The notes: generated by a model not told the origin, from the sequence alone. Counted from the stretch's first letter, positions 25,651 through 34,101 are shown. The stretch is 64,000 nt of DNA from Nostoc sp. KVJ3 (GCF_026127265.1 NZ_WWFG01000002.1:1736001-1800000), one strand, 5' to 3'. Numbers and translations are program-made.

Positions 25651-26244
25651 ATGATTGTAAATGAGCTACATAAATTTGTTTCATACTGTAAAAGAATTCA
25701 ACCCCAAACTCACGATGACATTCAAAAGTTTTTTGAAGGAGTGATCTTATTTCCTTATGATAAAGAACTTTTATTACAAGCTTATTTATTTCTGAATATT
25801 AAAGACTTATTTCCCTCGTGTGCTGAATTGCTGTTATTTGAAAAATCTCCAATTTCAGACTATACAGATTTAGGGAAATGTGATTTTGTCTACCGGACTT
25901 TTAAAGGTAGTCTGTTTTTAATTGAAACTAAGTTTATTGATACAGAAGCAACAGGAGCAACAGAAAGAAAAAGAAGAAATAAACACAGAAACAAGGTATT
26001 TGAGCAAGTCATAACTCTAAAAGGACGATTTAGTGAATACTGGAATATGAGGCTAGATCAATTAGAGTGTGGGGTTTTTACGACGGATGCAGAAGTTGCT
26101 TGGCGAGGAAGTAGTGTAAACGTCATATCTAAATCAATATCTATAGATCATCTCGAAAAATGGCGAAGAAGTTATCACACCAATGAAAATGTTTATGAAG
26201 TAAGTAAAGAAGTAAGCAAAATAGTAGTGCAAAGACCGAATTAG
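25651..26244 (+). CDS. Hypothetical protein with PD-(D/E)XK nuclease-like motifs
   Basis: About 197 residues from ATG 25651, which has GGGAAGGAG ten bases upstream; a longer frame begins at 25591 but lacks such a site. The order AELLLFE ... GKCDFVY ... GSLFLIETKFID ... NKVFEQVITLKGRF fits the Glu, Asp, E-x-K, Gln/Lys arrangement of PD-(D/E)XK nucleases. It could be a DNA end-processing or restriction-like enzyme, but no methylase or other defence gene lies beside it. No membrane segment is seen. Overall sequence is not recognised; the nuclease call is motif-based only. Confidence 0.5.
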   Translation: MIVNELHKFVSYCKRIQPQTHDDIQKFFEGVILFPYDKELLLQAYLFLNIKDLFPSCAELLLFEKSPISDYTDLGKCDFVYRTFKGSLFLIETKFIDTEATGATERKRRNKHRNKVFEQVITLKGRFSEYWNMRLDQLECGVFTTDAEVAWRGSSVNVISKSISIDHLEKWRRSYHTNENVYEVSKEVSKIVVQRPN

Positions 26245-26992
26245 TTTCCTTAATGTCAAGTCAGTTGGTTGCAGTTTTGGTTTTTCATTTTTAATGAAAC
26301 TGACTTTGAGTGTAATTTTTAGCAATTTATAATTTTATAAGCATGATTCTGCCTGATGATATTTTCATCTTCAGAGATAGTTTGATGAATATAAATAATA
26401 GTCATATCTTTGAATATAGAATTCAGTTAACCCTAAAAAACTGAACCTAGTAGGCTTGCTTATAGCAACATCTCTATAATATAAGAAGTGAAACTTAGCA
26501 ATTAATTGTTAATGTCGGATTTTATTTTTCAATTTAATCTAGATGATCCTTCGTTGAGCAGTATTGTACGGTATTCTTGATATTAATGTCAAATTTTTAA
26601 GAGTAAAGCTAATCTTAAAACTTTTGTTATTTATCCTTAACTCGCTCTTAATTTTGTTACCATAACTTACTTATTATCAATTAAAAATTTGTAGGAATAA
26701 AGCTGATATTAAAATTGTTAATCCCCAAGACTAAATAATTTCTAGTTAAGAGAATAAAAGCACAAACGTAGTTGATTACCTACAAAAGTATGGGTACTCT
26801 TTCTATCGCTATTTATCCCTAATTTCGTGCAAAGATCGCATTTTGGCGTAGAGTTTCAGAACACTCAGTGCTGAGTGCTGAGTAACTAAAAGAACTACTT
26901 ATCACTTATATTCTTAGTACAAGCCCCGCCCTTTGTGGAGTCACTGCGGTGGACGGGTTTCCCGGCATAAAGGAGGCATAACTGCGATCGCC
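26245..26992. other. AT-rich intergenic region with dispersed repeats
   Basis: There is no gene. Around 26872-26890 the tandem AGTGCTG repeats, and 26925-26975 (CCCCGCCCTTTGTGGAGTC, ACTGCGGTGGACGGGTTTCC) is probably another dispersed repeat, which abuts the broken miaE remnant. Confidence 0.45.
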
Positions 26993-27450
26993 TGTGAAGA
27001 ACTAGAACACTTTGAGCTAGTTGCAATAGTCAATGGTTTAATTGAAGCTTGTTCTCACGAACGTCTGGAACTAGGCTGTTAACTTTGATAGTTTTTAGGG
27101 TTTTTTGGTTCATGCTATTTTTGTGTCATTGCGAGCAAAGCGTTGCAACCGTCTGGGATTGCAACGCTTTGCTCGCAATGATGTATATTTTGTATGACTT
27201 TTTAACTCCTAAAAAGGCACAGAGTCAACAGCCTAGTCTGGGACTATTAGCTGCTCATTGTCCAGAGCCAGAGTTAGCAAAATTTTATCGTGGGTTAATG
27301 GCATCCAAAGCGCGCCACTACAGTATATATTGGGTTTTAGCTGCTACTTATTTCGACAAAGAAATCATCATGCAACGGCTTGATGAATTAGCAATTGTTG
27401 AAAGCGAGTTGCTGGCGACTTTGCATCCAGAACCGAGAATTCACAGTTAG
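26993..27450 (+). pseudogene. miaE: Broken tRNA-(ms2io6A)-hydroxylase gene split by a MITE
   Basis: Two fragments of a MiaE-like di-iron tRNA hydroxylase are present. The left piece (26993-27070) reads CEELEHFELVAIVNGLIEACSHERL; the EELEHF part is a metal-binding motif, and a segment of the protein appears to be missing between EHFELV and IVNGLIEA. The right piece (27237-27450) reads LGLLAAHCPEPELAKFYRGL ... RLDELAIVESELLATLHPEPRIHS, a complete MiaE C-terminus. A 166-bp element lies between them and shifts the frame. The N-terminal half of the gene is absent and a repeat takes its place. MiaE would hydroxylate the isopentenyl side chain of A37 in certain tRNAs; this copy cannot do so. A frame from 27049 through the element to the end exists but its first half is repeat DNA. 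Confidence 0.68.
27071..27236. mobile_element. 166-bp MITE inserted in miaE
   Basis: Inverted ends CTAGGCTGTTAACTTTG and (other strand) CTAGGCTGTTGACTCTG, with two mismatches in 17. Flanking TCTGGAA (27064-27070) and TCTGGGA (27237-27243) form a 7-bp target duplication with one difference; the second copy restores the gene. Inside is a 22-bp perfect stem (CATTGCGAGCAAAGCGTTGC and its complement). Confidence 0.8.
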
Positions 27451-27468
27451 TAGATTAAGGCAACAGAT

Positions 27469-27885
27469 ATGAAGCTTCAGCTAACACACCTGAGACTGCT
27501 TGTCTCCAACTACAAAGATTCTTTTCTGTTCTACCGGGATCTGCTGAAATTTGATGTCGATTGGGGCGATGAAGAAAGCGGATATGCTGAGTTTAATACC
27601 GGATATCTCAAACTGGGTTTGTTCAAAAAAGAATTAATGGCTGAAGTAGTCCCAAGAATCGAACAGCCTTCTTATGTTGCCAATCGAGATAAAACAGTCT
27701 TGATTTTTGCAGTCGATAACGTGGATGAGGTTTATGAACAGGTAAAAAATCAAAATGCGATCGTTGTGACTCAACCACAAGATCGTCCAGACTGGGGAAT
27801 CCGCACTGCTCATTTTCGCGATCCTGATGGCAATCTCATCGAAATCTACAACAATCTGGGAATTGTTCCGTTGACTGAACCTTAG
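27469..27885 (+). CDS. VOC (glyoxalase/bleomycin-resistance fold) protein
   Basis: This 138-residue protein has the two beta-alpha-beta-beta-beta modules of the VOC superfamily: LTHLRLLVSNYKDSFLFYRDLLKF and TVLIFAVDNVDEVYEQV, ending with HFRDPDGNLIEIYN. The His in LTHLRLLV, Glu in FNTG-flanking strands and the last Glu in LIEIY are the usual metal-ligand positions. The substrate cannot be inferred. It starts 18 bases after the broken miaE and may share its promoter. Confidence 0.82.
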   Translation: MKLQLTHLRLLVSNYKDSFLFYRDLLKFDVDWGDEESGYAEFNTGYLKLGLFKKELMAEVVPRIEQPSYVANRDKTVLIFAVDNVDEVYEQVKNQNAIVVTQPQDRPDWGIRTAHFRDPDGNLIEIYNNLGIVPLTEP

Positions 27886-28063
27886 AGATTTCCAAAAAAT
27901 AAGATTGGCACAATTCACCGAAACAGGGCTGAAAATGAGTTCTGAGTAGTGGGTGCTGTTGGTATTGAGAGTAATATTTAAAATTAACTCTGCAAGAATT
28001 GCTATTTGCTGGCTAAATTGGGATATAGAACCAGAAAATTTTCTGTGTAAACTTGACCAGCAA

Positions 28064-28558
28064 ATGGTAATGAAAAACTATTATCAAGATTTTATAATTC
28101 GTGATTGGGTTGCAAGCGATCGCACAAGAGCCGCCGAAGTCATCAGTTATGTATTATCAGAATACGGTCTGGGTTGGGAACCCAACGGCGCTGACCGAGA
28201 TGTGCTGCGAGTCGAGGAATGTTATTTAGCTACTGGGGGAGAGTTTTGGGTAATTGAACACCAAAGTCAGTTAGTCGGTACTGGGGCATACTGTCCTACA
28301 CATCGTGGCGAAAAAGCTGTAGAAATCCGTAAAATGTATCTTTTGCCCAGCATTAGGGGTTTGGGATTAGGGAAATATTTGTTACAACAGCTAGAAGCAG
28401 CGATCGCCGAGCGTGGTTTTAGGCAAATTTGGATTGAAACCGCTAGCGTTTTGGTGGAAGCAGTCAAGCTGTATGAAAGCAATGGCTACACTCCAGCAAC
28501 AGGAGTAGAAACACCACGCTGCGATCGCGTGTATTTTAAGTCACTGCACAACAGTTAA
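28064..28558 (+). CDS. GNAT-family N-acetyltransferase
   Basis: About 164 residues from ATG 28064 (MVMKNYYQDFIIRDW). An upstream ATG at 27953 gives 37 extra residues without family character. The acetyl-CoA site is RKMYLLPSIRGLGLGKYLL (R-G-L-G-L-G), with GEFWVIEHQSQLVGTGAYCP before it and WIETASVLVEAVKLYESNGY after. The product is unrelated in detail to the GNAT protein at 4964. Substrate unknown. Separated from comF by a run of TAACTCC heptamers. Confidence 0.8.
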   Translation: MVMKNYYQDFIIRDWVASDRTRAAEVISYVLSEYGLGWEPNGADRDVLRVEECYLATGGEFWVIEHQSQLVGTGAYCPTHRGEKAVEIRKMYLLPSIRGLGLGKYLLQQLEAAIAERGFRQIWIETASVLVEAVKLYESNGYTPATGVETPRCDRVYFKSLHNS

Positions 28559-28565
28559 AAGATTT

Positions 28566-28594
28566 AACTTCTAACTCCTAACTCCTAACTCTTA
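28566..28594. repeat. TAACTCC heptamer repeat
   Basis: Four near-perfect heptamer units of the STRR type (CTAACTC) lie between the GNAT and comF genes. Similar runs occur near 29855-29880, 32990-33012 and 15970-16030. Confidence 0.7.
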
Positions 28595-28596
28595 AA

Positions 28597-29274
28597 ATGC
28601 ACACTTGGATTCAAAATCTCACAGGCTTACTCAATCTTTTTCTCCAATCTCATTGTCCCTTATGTCAACGCCCAACTTCCCAAGAATTCTGTCAGAATTG
28701 CACCAGACAACTGCAAAAATGTCAACGTCAAGACCCGATTTCTCTATGGAAAGAGCCAATACCAGTGTTTGGCTGGGGGGAGTATGGTGGCCCAGTAAAA
28801 CGAGCGATCGCAGTGATGAAATACGAAAATCAACCCCAAATAGCTCGTCCCTTGGGTCAATGGTTAGGAGAAGCATGGTTGTTAAATTCACCGAGACGAG
28901 ATAGCCAGCCTGTGGTAGTTCCCATTCCACTACACCCTAGCAAGCAAAAGCAACGTAAGTATAATCAAGCCGCACTCATAGCACAAAGCTTCTGCGAAAT
29001 AACTGGATTAAAATTTAAACTAAACGGTTTAGCCAGAGTGCGAGAAACTGAAGCGCAATTTGGTTTATCGGTATCTAAACGAGAAAAAAACTTAGCTCAA
29101 GCTTTTGCTGTTGGGCAAGAATTTCGCGATCGTCCCCCAAATGTCCCGGTGCTGTTAGTGGATGATATTTATACTACTGGTGCTACTGCCAGGTCTGCTG
29201 TGCAAACACTTCGTCAGTATGGAATAGTGGTCTTAGGATTAGTAGCAGTAGCCACTGCCGTCAAAGACGGATAA
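28597..29274 (+). CDS. comF: ComF-family phosphoribosyltransferase-like protein
   Basis: This 225-residue protein has an N-terminal zinc-binding segment (CPLC ... CQNC, residues about 20-36), then PVFGWGEYGGPVKRAIAVMKYENQPQIARPLG and PIPLHPSKQKQRKYNQAALIAQS, and near the C-terminus the PRPP loop VLLVDDIYTTGAT. This layout is that of ComF, required for DNA uptake in naturally competent bacteria, with a type I phosphoribosyltransferase fold. In cyanobacteria the same family is linked to natural transformation. It stands without other competence genes here. Confidence 0.85.
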   Translation: MHTWIQNLTGLLNLFLQSHCPLCQRPTSQEFCQNCTRQLQKCQRQDPISLWKEPIPVFGWGEYGGPVKRAIAVMKYENQPQIARPLGQWLGEAWLLNSPRRDSQPVVVPIPLHPSKQKQRKYNQAALIAQSFCEITGLKFKLNGLARVRETEAQFGLSVSKREKNLAQAFAVGQEFRDRPPNVPVLLVDDIYTTGATARSAVQTLRQYGIVVLGLVAVATAVKDG

Positions 29275-29361
29275 ATCCAGAATTAATGGGCAAACTTTGA
29301 CAGGTAAGCGCTTAAATTGACCGAATTACCCTATTTTTGTGGAAAAAATTGCTTGAAATGT

Positions 29362-29814
29362 ATGAATAAAGTTTTTGCGGCGGGTTTAAGACAACTCACG
29401 ATCGTTCCTGCCACATTGCTGGCAATAGGCATAACAAGTGCAGCCTTTGCTCAAAATAAATTGTATAGTCCAATTCCTTTATCTAACAGCACTGAAATAA
29501 ATGATACCCTCTCAGACAAAGACATTCCTACAGGTCAAGGTGGGTTTGCCCGTGATTACACGGTGAAGTTACAAAAGGGCGATAATTTAGCAGTTGACCT
29601 TTCATCTGAGAACTTTGACACCATCGTTACACTCCTAGCACCTGATGGTTCAACTCTGGCAGAAAATGATGATGGCCCTGATGGTACTAGCAATTCTCTA
29701 CTATTTACCCGCATTGTAGAGACAGGGAATTATGTGATTCGTGTCCGGTCTTTTGGGGAAACTGGAGTTGGAGCTTTTAAACTTAAGGTGACAAAGCTAC
29801 AACCGATTAAATGA
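29362..29814 (+). CDS. Secreted protein with PPC (bacterial pre-peptidase C-terminal) domain
   Basis: About 150 residues from ATG 29362 (MNKVFAAGLRQL); an ATG at 29317 adds 15 residues before the signal. The N-terminus LTIVPATLLAIGITSAAFAQ is a signal peptide with an AFA-Q cleavage site. The rest is a PPC domain: RDYTVKLQKGDNLAVDLSSENFDTIVTLLAPDG, then NDDGPDGTSNSLL and VETGNYVIRVRSFGE. PPC domains are periplasmic or extracellular beta-sandwich modules; this one stands alone without a peptidase. Confidence 0.8.
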   Translation: MNKVFAAGLRQLTIVPATLLAIGITSAAFAQNKLYSPIPLSNSTEINDTLSDKDIPTGQGGFARDYTVKLQKGDNLAVDLSSENFDTIVTLLAPDGSTLAENDDGPDGTSNSLLFTRIVETGNYVIRVRSFGETGVGAFKLKVTKLQPIK

Positions 29815-29842
29815 AGTTTGGAGTTTGGAGTTTGGAGTTTGG
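29815..29842. repeat. GTTTGGA heptamer repeat
   Basis: Four perfect copies of a GTTTGGA-type heptamer follow the PPC gene stop codon. Confidence 0.8.
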
Positions 29843-29874
29843 ATTTTTAACTCCTAACTTTTCATTCCTCACTC

Positions 29875-30654
29875 CTAACTTCCCACAGTGGTTAGCACGC
29901 AGAGAAATAAGGCTTCAGTCCACTCTACGACTGCGCCGTAGGTGTCTCCGGTGTGTCCGCCTAATTTGTGGTTGAACCATGCACCGGTTAAAATAGCGAT
30001 CGCACTTCCGGCAATTATCATTGCTAGGGCCAGAAATAATTGCTGTTTATCTATCAGCACAAGTAAACCACTCAAACCCAATAACAACAACAATCCTGGT
30101 AATAAATCTTTGTAAGAACGAATGGCTTGTTTGTGAAAAGCACCTTTGCCAGTTGGTTTGAGATAAGGATATCGCGCGATCGCTACCTGTTGTCCCCAAC
30201 GTCCCCAGCCACAAGCAGCCATCAGTAATAAACAACGGTTTTCTGGCATATCTGTTAAGGCTGTCATTTTTAGTAACACTAATGCGATCGCACTCATCGC
30301 CCCAAATGCACCTGTAGCACTATCTGCCATCACCTCCAACCGCCGATTTGGGTCGCCCACTGCCAAACCATCGGCGGTATCCATTGCCCCATCTAAGTGC
30401 AGTCCTCCAGTTATACCAATCCAAATACTTACTACCAAAGCACTACGAGTTAACACGGGCATACCAATATAATCCATTCCCGTATCTAGCAACCCTAAAA
30501 TTCCCCCAATTATTAACCCTACAAGCGAAGCAAGATGTGCTACTCCCTGAAAGTCTAATCCTTTCAAATAGGGCAACGGAATACTTGTGTAAAATATGAT
30601 ACTAGCTGCCAGTTTTAACAACAGCTTTTTCCACCACTGTTGCTGTTTCGTCAT
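29875..30654 (-). CDS. cobS: Adenosylcobinamide-GDP ribazoletransferase
   Basis: This 259-residue polytopic membrane protein matches CobS (CobV), which joins adenosylcobinamide-GDP with alpha-ribazole to make cobalamin or its phosphate at the end of the B12 pathway. The key loop HLDGAMDTADGLAVGDPNRRLEVMADSATGAFG is present, with the Asp-rich HLDGxxDTaDG. About six hydrophobic segments follow. It is 17 kb from cobGHI and shows no riboswitch of its own in the 380 bases upstream. It is convergent with the PPC gene. Confidence 0.93.
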   Translation of the reverse strand: MTKQQQWWKKLLLKLAASIIFYTSIPLPYLKGLDFQGVAHLASLVGLIIGGILGLLDTGMDYIGMPVLTRSALVVSIWIGITGGLHLDGAMDTADGLAVGDPNRRLEVMADSATGAFGAMSAIALVLLKMTALTDMPENRCLLLMAACGWGRWGQQVAIARYPYLKPTGKGAFHKQAIRSYKDLLPGLLLLLGLSGLLVLIDKQQLFLALAMIIAGSAIAILTGAWFNHKLGGHTGDTYGAVVEWTEALFLCVLTTVGS

Positions 30655-31033
30655 CTTGGTTACATTAACATTTGGTTAATTGCTGGATAATAGTCATAAT
30701 TTGACTACAATTGAACATCAGTACACTTTAAAGCTTTAGATAAGATTTGCTTCTGTTAGAGATTATCACTTAAAACTTTGTTATGCTGGTCTAAGTAGTA
30801 AATAAAAATACTTGAGTAACCTTTCATACAAAATACACATGATTCAGGAAATTAAAATTCCATCAGGAATCAAAAATTTGTATTTTGTATTTGTTAACTA
30901 AAAACTTACTCCAAATTGTTAGACGATTGCCCCACAAAATTGATATTTTTTTAAATAGAGGGAGTAAACAAGCTATCCAATTTTGACAGTTTAGCTATGT
31001 TGTTGCTCTCCTTAGCTCAATCGCTATTTTCCT
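30655..31033. other. Intergenic region between divergent cobS and the 31034 gene
   Basis: No repeat, RNA or gene was recognised. It should contain divergent promoters. Confidence 0.4.
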
Positions 31034-31486
31034 ATGAGTCACCATCTACCCGACACCAGGATACCAGCTCCGTGCATTATTAACACGGGCACCATTGTGA
31101 ATAAGCTCGATATCCGGCGATTGCTGGCGGATTTAGGTCGAGTCCACTACATCTACACCCAAGAAGATAAGGTACTGAGCGAGGGTGAAGGGGATGTGAT
31201 GGAAGTTTTTGCTAATCCACAAAGGTCTACCTTAGTGGCTAACCATGCGCTATATTTGAATGTTTGTAGTTTTGATTACTTGGAACTCAAACAGTCATCG
31301 CAACAAGAAACCTACTTCGATTTAATGCAAGAAGGAGTGTGTCTGCGGTTGATTCCCCGCTCAACCCCCATCCAAGAGCGACGAGAGCGAACTTTCAATG
31401 TCAGCGCCATAGAAGCGATGATGGAGCAAGTCCTCTCAGCTAGATGGGATGCAGAAATTGACGATGACTGTTCTGATTCTTTTTAA
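31034..31486 (+). CDS. Conserved cyanobacterial protein of unknown function (150 aa)
   Basis: A 150-residue soluble protein: MSHHLPDTRIPAPCIINTG, then IVNKLDIRRLLADLGRVHYIY and DVMEVFANPQRSTLVANHALYLNVCSFDYLEL. It ends with an acidic tail, DAEIDDDCSDSF. No known domain or catalytic motif was identified, and no signal peptide or membrane segment. Reading frame, length and codon use look like a real gene. It precedes tgt in the same direction, separated by element A copy 2. Confidence 0.6.
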   Translation: MSHHLPDTRIPAPCIINTGTIVNKLDIRRLLADLGRVHYIYTQEDKVLSEGEGDVMEVFANPQRSTLVANHALYLNVCSFDYLELKQSSQQETYFDLMQEGVCLRLIPRSTPIQERRERTFNVSAIEAMMEQVLSARWDAEIDDDCSDSF

Positions 31487-31552
31487 AATAGCGACTACTA
31501 TACCAATTTGATATAAGGCTGCGCTTTATTAATGTAAGGGCAATTTATGAAT

Positions 31553-31745
31553 CATTGGTGTTAACTTAACGTGAAACCATTGTAAATACGTGATATTGAG
31601 TTCACTCACTGACCATCACTCACCGCGTTACCCCACCCTAACCCTCCCCTTATAAAGGGGAGGGAACTGCATTTCTTTTTCCCCCCTTTATAAGGGGGGT
31701 AAAACGTATGTGGGATAAGCGTTTGAGCTTAAGTTGACACCTATG
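31553..31745. mobile_element. MITE-like element A, copy 2 (193 bp)
   Basis: Ends CATTGGTGTTAACTTAA and, on the other strand, CATAGGTGTCAACTTAA. Flanked by TTTATGAAT (31544-31552) and TTCATGAAT (31746-31754), a 9-bp target duplication with one difference. Like copy 1, it splits the GGGGCAATT / AATTGCCCC-type palindrome (here GGGCAATT and AATTGTACC, partly decayed). The interior carries repeat B at 31628-31702. It lies 74 bases before tgt. Confidence 0.8.
31628..31702. repeat. Repeat B, copy inside element A copy 2
   Basis: Bounded by TTACCCC and GGGGTAA, with cores TTATAAA and TTTATAA. It is 11 bases shorter than the copy at 2602 because part of the right arm is absent. Confidence 0.65.
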
Positions 31746-31818
31746 TTCATGAATTGTACCTACATCGGATATTTTTGCATAAGTCTTAATAGGCGCATCT
31801 TCAAAAATCTAAAATGGC

Positions 31819-32952
31819 ATGAGTGCGAATTTTTCCTTTGAATGTCTTGCTTGCTGTAGTCAGACGAAAGCTAGAGCCGGAGTGTTTTCCACTCCTCACG
31901 GGGTTGTAGAAACCCCCAGATTTATGCCAGTGGGAACGCTGGCAAATGTCAAAACTATCACCCCAGCCCAACTACGAGATACTGGGGCGCAAATGGTCTT
32001 ATCTAATACTTATCATCTTCACCTCCAACCAGGGGAAGCGATCGTGGCTGGGGGTGGTGGGTTGCACAAATTTATGGGTTGGAACGGCCCAATGCTCACA
32101 GATTCCGGTGGATTTCAGGTGTTCAGCTTAAGTGAGATGCGAAAAATTACTGAAGAAGGTGTAACTTTCCGCTCACCTCACGATGGACGAATTATTAACT
32201 TGACACCAGAACGCTCCATTGAGATTCAAAATACTTTAGGGGCAGATGTGATTATGGCCTTTGATGAGTGTCCGCCCTACCCAGCGACTCGCCAAGAGGT
32301 TGAAACTGCAACTGAGCGGACTTATCGTTGGTTAGAACGTTGTATAACGGCTCATCAACGCAGTGAACAGGCTTTGTTTGGGATTGTCCAAGGAGGCGTG
32401 TATTTAGATTTGCGTTGCCGTGCGGCTGAAGCTTTGGCTAAGTTAGATTTGCCTGGATATGCCATCGGTGGCGTGAGTGTGGGAGAACCACCAGAATTGA
32501 TGGCTGAGATTGTCAAAGTGACAGCACCGCTTTTACCGCCCGAAAAGCCGCGTTATTTGATGGGTGTGGGTACTTATCGGGAAATGGCGATCGCGATCGC
32601 ATCTGGTATAGATTTATTTGATTGCGTAATTCCCACTCGCTGGGCTAGACATGGAACGGCAATAGTAAAGGGCGGACGCTGGAATTTAAAAAATGCTAAG
32701 TTTCGTGAAGATTTTACGCCATTAGATGAAACTTGTCATTGCTACACTTGTCAAAATTTTAGCCGTGCTTATGTATCTCATCTGGTGCGATCGCAGGAAA
32801 TTTTAGCTTATACCTTGTTGAGCATTCACAACATTACCGAGCTAATTCGCTTTACCCAAAAGATTAGAGAAGCAATATTAAGCGATCGTTTCACCACAGA
32901 ATTTGGTCACTGGCTTAACGAAGAAAGTCGAGATGAGGGAGATATGGGATAA
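31819..32952 (+). CDS. tgt: Queuine tRNA-ribosyltransferase
   Basis: This 377-residue TIM-barrel enzyme exchanges guanine at position 34 of GUN-anticodon tRNAs for a queuine precursor. Family blocks: FSTPHGVVETPRFMPVGT, MVLSNTYHLHLQPGE, LTDSGGFQVFSLS (Asp of the active site), IMAFDECPPYP, GIVQGGVYLDLR, GVGTYREMAIAIASGIDLFDCVIPTR (nucleophile Asp), and zinc ligands in CHCYTCQNF plus a later His. Length and order are normal. The ATG is at 31819, and the upstream region is element A copy 2. psbK follows downstream. Confidence 0.95.
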   Translation: MSANFSFECLACCSQTKARAGVFSTPHGVVETPRFMPVGTLANVKTITPAQLRDTGAQMVLSNTYHLHLQPGEAIVAGGGGLHKFMGWNGPMLTDSGGFQVFSLSEMRKITEEGVTFRSPHDGRIINLTPERSIEIQNTLGADVIMAFDECPPYPATRQEVETATERTYRWLERCITAHQRSEQALFGIVQGGVYLDLRCRAAEALAKLDLPGYAIGGVSVGEPPELMAEIVKVTAPLLPPEKPRYLMGVGTYREMAIAIASGIDLFDCVIPTRWARHGTAIVKGGRWNLKNAKFREDFTPLDETCHCYTCQNFSRAYVSHLVRSQEILAYTLLSIHNITELIRFTQKIREAILSDRFTTEFGHWLNEESRDEGDMG

Positions 32953-33085
32953 GAGGAGTGTAAGGATTCAGGGGAAGAATAATAATTTTTAACTCCTAAC
33001 TCTTAACTCCTAACAACTGAACCAAACCATGTTAAGATACTTTTCAATTATGAAAGCTGTGTTGGATAGGTGGATTTAAACAAAC

Positions 33086-33223
33086 ATGGAAGCAGCACTT
33101 TTATTAGCAAAACTGCCTGAAGCTTACCAAATCTTCGATCCTTTGGTAGACGTTCTCCCAGTCATTCCTGTATTCTTCTTGTTGCTTGCTTTTGTTTGGC
33201 AAGCTGCCGTGGGATTTAGATAA
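33086..33223 (+). CDS. psbK: Photosystem II reaction centre protein K
   Basis: A 45-residue frame starts [20 protein letters not shown] and continues [25 protein letters not shown]. The [31 protein letters not shown] pattern is PsbK, a small single-span subunit next to CP43 in photosystem II. The first residues form the propeptide that is removed before the mature protein starts at about Lys9. It has its own terminator downstream. The heptamer repeat between tgt and psbK suggests separate transcription. Confidence 0.95.
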
Positions 33224-33245
33224 GTTAATCTATTTTTCAATTGAG

Positions 33246-33276
33246 TAGGACAGGTACTATATCTGTCCTATTTTTG
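33246..33276 (+). terminator. Rho-independent terminator after psbK
   Basis: The stem TAGGACAG / CTGTCCTA with a short loop is followed by TTTTTG. Confidence 0.8.
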
Positions 33277-33409
33277 TGGCACTATGTTTTACAAAATTAA
33301 CATTTATTAATATTTTGTAATGAATTAATATAATAAATGAAGATATGAATCAAGCCATGTCAATATAAAGCCTTGAAAGCCAAGCTTAGAGTCAAGGAGA
33401 GAATCAGTT

Positions 33410-33706
33410 ATGGGTAATATCAAATTCGTTAAAGAAAATAAAGAAGTAGTAGCTGCCGATGGTGCAAATCTCCGGCTCAAAGCGATGCAAAATGACATTG
33501 ATATATATACATTCATTGGCAAGATGACCAATTGCGGTGGTAATGGTCAATGTGGTACTTGTATTGTCGAGATAGTCGAAGGACTAGAAAATCTTTCCCC
33601 CCGCACAGACGTAGAAAACCGTAAATTCAAGAAAAAGCCGGAAAATTACCGTCTTGCATGTCAAACTTTAGTGAATGGCTCAGTCAGTGTAGTCACGAAG
33701 CCTTAA
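33410..33706 (+). CDS. [2Fe-2S] ferredoxin
   Basis: This 98-residue protein has the cluster ligands Cys42, Cys48, Cys51 and Cys84 (CGGNGQCGTC ... LACQ; Cx5Cx2C...C). The Cx5C spacing is that of adrenodoxin-type and related ferredoxins, not the Cx4C of photosynthetic PetF. It should carry electrons to a specific partner, unknown here. ATG 33410 has AAGGAG ten bases upstream, a strong ribosome site. The neighbours are psbK and psbM on the same strand, but both have terminators or spacing that suggest separate transcripts. Confidence 0.87.
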   Translation: MGNIKFVKENKEVVAADGANLRLKAMQNDIDIYTFIGKMTNCGGNGQCGTCIVEIVEGLENLSPRTDVENRKFKKKPENYRLACQTLVNGSVSVVTKP

Positions 33707-33822
33707 ATTTTTGGGATCATCCGTGGTTAGCATTTGAGAAAGTAAAAAATTTGGGCTAACTCTGTCATTGATAATGGTATCCTAATGTTGTTGACTGGAA
33801 AACTAAGAGAGGCTTTCTTGCC

Positions 33823-33939
33823 ATGCAAGTTAATGACCTGGGGTTCGTAGCGAGCATTTTGTTCGTATTAGTTCCCACTGTGTTTTTACTAATTCTGTAC
33901 ATCCAAACTGCTAGCCGCCAAGGTGGAAAAGATAGTTAA
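33823..33939 (+). CDS. psbM: Photosystem II reaction centre protein M
   Basis: A 38-residue frame, MQVNDLGFVASILFVLVPTV then FLLILYIQTASRQGGKDS, is PsbM. It is a one-span subunit at the photosystem II dimer interface. A terminator follows 21 bases after the stop codon. Confidence 0.95.
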   Translation: MQVNDLGFVASILFVLVPTVFLLILYIQTASRQGGKDS

Positions 33940-33960
33940 GAATTCGTGTATAAAATAATT

Positions 33961-33992
33961 AACCCCTGCACTATGTAGTGTAGGGGTTTTTA
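33961..33992 (+). terminator. Rho-independent terminator after psbM
   Basis: The stem ACCCCTGCACT / AGTGTAGGGGT with loop ATGT is followed by TTTTATTT. Confidence 0.85.
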
Positions 33993-34021
33993 TTTATCAA
34001 CCGCTAACTGATAACATTCCT

Positions 34022-34048
34022 ATAGGGGCAATTCATGAATTGCCCCTA
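34022..34048. repeat. Intact palindrome (empty site of element A)
   Basis: The half sites are TAGGGGCAATTCA and TGAATTGCCCCTA. It is the same repeat as at 15335 and as the split copies around 2527-2730 and 31553-31745. Confidence 0.75.
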
Positions 34049-34101
34049 AAGTTTTCTCTACTATTCTATTACAATAATTCTTATACTCAGCACTGTTGAC
34101 T

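Noticed and set aside
28562..28596. Possible CRISPR-like direct repeats (TAACTCC units)
   Set aside because: Units are 7 bases with no spacers; they are STRR heptamers.
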